64,000 nucleotides of DNA from Aselliscus stoliczkanus (taxonomy: Eukaryota > Chordata > Mammalia > Chiroptera > Hipposideridae): the NCBI GenBank assembly GCA_033961575.1, contig CM066740.1, positions 61,449,213-61,513,212 of the forward strand, given 5' to 3'. Positions within the stretch are counted from its first letter, which is position 1. Each line of letters starts with the position of its first letter. The position numbers and the translations under genes were made by a program. A model generated the notes under the pieces. It ran no database searches and was not told the DNA's origin. It saw only the letters and a program-made list of their open reading frames with translations. Below are positions 59,620-64,000 of the stretch, piece after piece.

Positions 59620-61639
59620 ATTGACCTCGGTGATTTATGAATTTGCTTCCATCACTTGGCTTCCATTAAACATAATTCTCTGTGTGTTTGGTAAATTATC
59701 TCTCGCAAGAGGAACTGTTACCGTAACAACCCTGGCCATCAGCACATCGGGCTGAGCTCATGGTAACAGAGCCTAATGATGGGCCAGGTCCCGCAACCCT
59801 ACCATTACCATCCTGCCTTGTAACCAGATACTGAAGCTTAGAGCTGTCAATCACCCCCACCCAGGGCCCTCATTCCTCAGACTCAGGGGGACCATCCCAT
59901 AGTGTGTCTTTCAGGAATGCTACAGGTTTATGTGATGATCCTGTAGCACAAGGCCATGTGGAGCTCATAAAGATCCTGAAGAAAACTGGCTTGTTCACAC
60001 CTTATTCCACCAGTAAAAGGGCACTAGAAGCAGAATCCCGAGAGACCACAGCAGAGCAATGCCCCCACCACACACCCAAGAACACACACACACGTGCACA
60101 TGTCCCAAAGAGAATTACCAAGCCAGACTGCTCCAGAGATCACCTACGGGAAACCAGTCTGGCACTAACCTTTCCATTGGCCACTACTGCTCACTAAGCT
60201 GAGACGTCATTGAAAATGATGTTACCATTAAAGCTGGTGCCTTCGAGGGCATTAAAAAGTGTGACGCTTAAGGCAGAAACAAACACTGTATTTGCAGAAA
60301 TGTCTGGGAGCCGAGAGGTAATAGAAACACATTGCCAGGCACCATGAGGGGCACGAGCAGGATGGAATGAAGTGGATAGAGTTGGGCACCTTGTCACTTG
60401 GCAATGCCAGGTGGCACGCCCCACATGGACAGCAAAGCACAGAACAGAGCTGAGAACAGGATGGGCATGGCCACAGCCACCATGGGGTCAGGAGGGGGTG
60501 GGGAGCTGGTGCTCTGTGACAGCCACACAAAGGATGATCTGGGAGACAAGGGGGCCCTTTGAAAGCTGTCCATGAGGAGGCCCTAGTGGCTGGGCAGGTG
60601 CGTGCCTGCCTCCCTGCTCAAATTGGCCTGCTCAAGTCCCAGCTCTTTGAAGATGCGTCCAGCCCACCTTGAAGATAGGACTGATAGGGTGGGTAGACAG
60701 GCAGAAATAATAGGAAGGAGAGACCCAGCCCCGATAGAAAGCCCCTTGCTGCAGCTCCTACTTGGTTTCAGACCTTTTACAGTTGCCCTCATAAGCATAC
60801 ACTACCCCCTCTCCACAGCAATTCCCCAGTGTAGCCACTAGGTGGCTCTGCCCTCTGCTCTCTGGGCTTTCCTGCCTTCCTTAGGACAGCCTCAAGCTGG
60901 CTTCACTGTCTGCTTTCTTTTGAACACTGTTCCCTTCTCCACTCTCTCCTCCACCTTCCTCCGTTTCCACGACTGAACCACTCCAGGAAGGCCTTAGCCA
61001 GATTGCAGGCAAGGGTCAGGCACCTAAATGCTGCTGGAGTGCCCACCGCTTGAAGGCTCCCATGATATGATGAATTGGTCACGGATCAGAAAAGAGAGGC
61101 CATAGGCACCCTGCCAATCTGAAGACAATATCCGTGCACCGAGGCATGCCATTCCACAAGCATACCTGCCCCCCTCCCCACAGCAGTCCCCCACGATAGG
61201 ACTAGTACAGCCTCCCAGGAGTTGGTACCTTCCTTTATCCCTGGCTTGTTATGGGCGTCCCTTTTACTTTCCAACCTTGCTCCTTGCCACAGAAATCAAA
61301 GCTCTGTCTCTATCTCTCTTTTTCTCTCACCCTTATACTCTGCCCTGGAATGGCTCAAAATGAGTGACAGGGACGACTTTGAGGAAATTTGTGCTCACTT
61401 AGCCTCCCTTAAGCTTGTTTCCAGTTCCCCGGGATGAAACTTTCTTCTTCTGTCCTCACAAAACAGCATTCTCTACTTCTGCAAACTACTCCAGTGCTTC
61501 TAGGAGCCAGGGAATATGACTTATGTCTCCAACTAGCCCATAGCACACTCCTTCTGCCCCACCAGCCATTTCTCCTATTGTGTTTGTACAACCCCCACTT
61601 TTTGGAGCCTGTCCCCCCTTGAATGGCTCTCACAGAAAC
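59620..61639. other. Anonymous interval upstream of the ERV
   Basis: I see no gene. A 5' LTR should lie at or before the ERV leader, but I could not place one: no clear TG...CA ends, poly-A signal or recognisable primer-binding site. One segment (60,691-60,791) resembles 28,363-28,465. Confidence 0.5.
60691..60791 (+). repeat. Interspersed repeat fragment shared with 28,363-28,465
   Basis: Second member of a dispersed pair ('ggaaggagagacccagcccc', 'gcagctcctacttggtttca', 'ttttacagttgccctcataa'). It lies about 1 kb before the retroviral leader, so an LTR origin is conceivable but unproven. Confidence 0.5.
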
Positions 61640-61778
61640 ACCTCTTCCCAGGGTCCAGCCCACTTGGTCTGGGTTTCTGCTTCCTATGTCACTGTCTGTC
61701 TTGTCCTTCTCCCAGGGCTCAGTCTGACTCCTCAGAACTCCTGACTGGTGTGGTCTTGGAACCGGACAAAGACTGACA

Positions 61779-62318
61779 TTGTTTGCAAGGGGAGATCTCT
61801 CTATTATATCCAAAATGACCAGGTTGACCTATTTGAACAGTCCCCTCAGGGACAGGCTCGTAGGGTCATTATGGATAGGATCCTCTCCAAGATCTGAAAA
61901 GACAACCAAAGGTGGGATGGCTATAAGCCAGACAGGGTCCATCCGACAGTTCAGAGTAACAGCTGCTTTGAGGGCTGGCTGCATCAGGCAGCAGGCAAGG
62001 AACACTTATGGAGAAAGGGACAAATATGAGACCCAGAGTCTTGCCTCTCATGAATGCAAAGGGGAGGGGGAAGACAGAGGGGTTGCTCCCCGGCAAGCAC
62101 AAGGTGAGGTGCACATTAAGTCCATAGCTTGGGAGAAGCGAGGTAAAGCATGCAGTAAGGATGGGCATAATTTTGTAGCTTCAGGGATGAGAACAGGCCA
62201 GTCCCACCGTCTGACACAAGGGACATGGTCTGCCTCAGAAGGTATTTTGGATAAGGGGAACGCAGAGGGGATGCCCTACTCCCCTCCTCTCAGTCTGTCT
62301 TTTCTTATAGATGGGTAA
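61779..62318 (+). other. Open frame in the ERV leader (pre-gag), unassigned
   Basis: A 179-codon ATG-started frame with no stop, ending TAA at 62,316-62,318 and overlapping the gag ATG by 8 bp in another frame. The product is basic and Gly/Ser-rich, with no recognisable domain or signal peptide. Some retroviruses have a reading frame before gag, but this one may be chance; the adjoining gag has several stops, so selection on this frame is not evident. Confidence 0.3.
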
Positions 62319-63860
62319 CCAAAGCTCCACCCCTTGGAAATCCCCATTTGACTGGATTTACTAAATTGGAACAAGTTTGACCAGAGACAATAAGAAGAGG
62401 CTCATCGTCCTTTACAATATGGCTTGGCTTCAATATAAATTAGGGGATAGAGAAAGGTGGCCTGAAAATAACAGTCTAAACTGCAATACCATCTTACAAC
62501 TGGACCTCTTCTATTGCAAACTAGAAAAATGACAAAAAGTGCCATATGTCCATGCCTTTATGTCCCTCAAAGATGACTCAAACCTCTGTCATTCTGGCAA
62601 GACAGACCCTTCAGTTCTAGCCCTATTAACTCATCCACCCAGAGGGTCTGGTCTTAGGGAGAAACCAGCAGAGATCCTCTGATCCTCTCCCTCTAAGGGA
62701 CCAGAGGAGACAACACCTCCTAACTTCCCCTCTTCAGAGCCACAAGGGCCTTTGCCTCCAGGCCTTTAGTCCCTTTGTGCCCCAGAGATCTGTCTCCTCC
62801 AGGAGGTAAGTGGAGGCCTAAAGGGCAGCTCTAGAAGAGTGCAGGTCCCCTTCTCCATGCAGGACCTCCTCCAAACAAAGACAGACCTAGGGAGCTACTC
62901 CAATGACCCTCAAAAAATATTTCAGTAGGTTTTGGAGGCTCACTCTTACTTTTTTTTTAGAGGGCAGTGTCACTGGCCCTCATATGTAGGATCCAAACTG
63001 GGGCCGTTGGCATTCCAAGCCAGCTCTTAACCACCACACCACTCAGCCAGCCCTCACTCTTACTTTTGACCTTACCTGGAGAGACGTTCATGTCATCATA
63101 GGGCAAACTTACTCTAAAGCAGAAAGGGAGATGATTATAGAGGCTGCCACCTGCCATGCACACCGTCTTTATCTGACTGATCCTAATTTTCCAATAGGGG
63201 CCATGGCTTTACCTACCGCTGACCCCCACTGGGTCTATGATTCCCCAGAAGGTACTTGGAAACCAAATCATGTAGTTCTTTGTTTAACTGAGGGCATGAG
63301 ACAAAGTAAGATTAAGCTAACTAATCAGCAAAAGCTAGCTACTATTAACCAGAGCCCCTCTGAGAACCCCACGGTTTTTCTTGGGTGACTCAGGGAAGCT
63401 CTCAACTAAATATACAAATACAGATCCTGATTCTCTTAAAGACAAGTTGATTACTCAGTCTGTTCCAGACATCAGGAGGAAGTTACAGAAACTAGCACCA
63501 GGACCCAGCACTCAGCTGGGGGAACTCCTTTAGCCTCCTGGGTCTTTTATAGTTGGGACCAAAAGGAAAAGGAAAAGGTCAGGGAGAGAAAACAGGAGAA
63601 AGAAAAGCAAAGTAATAAGAGACAGGCTCAATTAGTGGCTACTTTACAAGTCTGACAGCCAACTCCAGATACCCAAGGAAGGAAACCCCAGAAGAGGGCT
63701 ACAACAGCAAAAAGACTGGACACTGGCAACACAAATGCCCAGAGTAGAGAAAGCAATGGACACCATGCCCCAAGTGCAGGAAGTTTGGCCACAGGGTAAA
63801 AGACTGCCCAGAGGGCTGCAGGATCCCCCATCGGACCTCCAGCAACCCATCATTGCCTTG
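62311..63860 (+). pseudogene. gag: ERV gag remnant (MA-CA-NC), disrupted
   Basis: Gag builds the retroviral particle core. The MA-like start at 62,311 begins Met-Gly (a myristoylation-type start) and meets stops at 62,362-62,364 and 62,530-62,532. The CA part is split by a SINE (62,950-63,052). CA resumes downstream in a frame containing 'DPNFPIGAM' and the major-homology-type 'QSPSENPTVFLG', which runs into TGA at 63,386-63,388. A Lys/Glu-rich charged segment follows, then one CCHC zinc knuckle (C-X2-C-X4-H-X4-C, 63,766-63,807) with all four metal ligands present but in a frame different from the upstream part. The gene is decayed by stops, indels and an insertion. Confidence 0.85.
62939..63063 (-). 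mobile_element. tRNA-derived SINE inserted in ERV gag
   Basis: Antisense monomeric SINE: poly-T at 62,950-62,958, then 'agagggcagtgtcactggcc', 'catatgtaggatccaaactg' and the head end 'cactcagccagccc'. The SINE body is 62,950-63,052, flanked by an 11-bp duplication CTCACTCTTAC (62,939-62,949 and 63,053-63,063). It inserted after the provirus was fixed in the genome. Confidence 0.93.
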
Positions 63861-63899
63861 CACTGAAAAGGCCCAAAGCTCCCTCTGGCTCACAGAATT

Positions 63900-64000
63900 G
63901 CCTTTGAGGGGCTGGAGCCTAGGGCAACCTTGGCTGGTAGGACCATAAATTTTCTACTTGATATGGAGCCACCTATTCCCTGCTGAACTCTGTCTCCAGT
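63900..64000 (+). pseudogene. pro: ERV protease start (partial, frameshifted)
   Basis: Aspartic protease that would process Gag-Pol. The active-site neighbourhood is visible as 'NFLLD' in one frame and 'GATYSLLNSV' in the next. A missing base at the D-T-G triad therefore separates the two and removes the active-site codon. The remainder lies beyond the window. Confidence 0.7.

Larger units (their letters stand above)
61640..64000 (+). mobile_element. Class I (gammaretrovirus-like) endogenous retrovirus, 5' part
   Basis: A provirus remnant entering the window's right edge: an untranslated leader (from about 61,640; limits uncertain), gag from 62,311, and the start of pro at ~63,900-64,000. 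It is assigned to class I by a short MA-type start, a CA segment with a QxPxE...F homology region, a single CCHC zinc knuckle and the pro active-site surroundings. Stop codons, frameshifts and an inserted SINE make it non-functional. Pol and env lie outside the window, if present. Confidence 0.85.

Noticed and set aside
61290..61640. 5' LTR of the ERV
   Set aside because: No convincing terminal TG/CA, polyadenylation signal or primer-binding site could be placed, so no LTR is annotated.

Overview
This window is mammalian nuclear DNA with no intact protein-coding gene that I can support. It is built from segmental duplications, tandem repeats and mobile elements. The best lineage clue is a set of SINEs made of several tandem tRNA-like modules, ending in a CCCCAATTCCCCAATAAA-type tail. 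That architecture is what I know from rhinolophoid bats (horseshoe and leaf-nosed bats), so such a bat is the most likely source. This is inference from repeat style, not a database match.

Layout. (1) 1-13,075: copies of a ~4.2 kb duplicon: one inverted copy (1-4,285), a truncated inverted piece (4,286-4,745), then two direct copies (4,746-8,950 and 8,951-13,075). The unit carries several old MIR elements; copy 1 alone carries a young tRNA SINE with a 16-bp target-site duplication (TSD). (2) 13,076-27,578: a second tandem duplicon of ~3.9 kb in three copies, the last truncated. Copy A holds a nearly full-length L1 (16,612-22,745, 13-bp TSD); copy B preserves the empty site. (3) 27,579-29,265: anonymous sequence. 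(4) 29,266-41,146: a ~12 kb pyrimidine-rich minisatellite with a ~39-bp period. (5) 41,147-42,748: head-to-tail ~600-bp repeats. (6) 42,749-48,580: the same 39-bp minisatellite in reverse-complement orientation. (7) 48,590-51,890: a short direct-orientation minisatellite piece, then more ~600-bp repeats. (8) 51,890-61,640: mostly anonymous sequence with a ~28-bp minisatellite, an exon-like minus-strand stretch, an old L1 fragment, a MER5-like DNA transposon and a composite SINE. (9) 61,640-64,000: the 5' half of a decayed class I (gammaretrovirus-like) endogenous retrovirus, from leader through gag to the start of pro, with a SINE inside gag.

The most unusual structure is 29-52 kb: 39-bp minisatellite blocks alternating with blocks of ~600-bp repeats, where one minisatellite block is flipped and its neighbours are not. 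Many long open frames there, on both strands, follow from a repeat period divisible by three and are not annotated as genes. Coordinates of old repeats and duplicon edges were placed by eye and may be off by some tens of bases.
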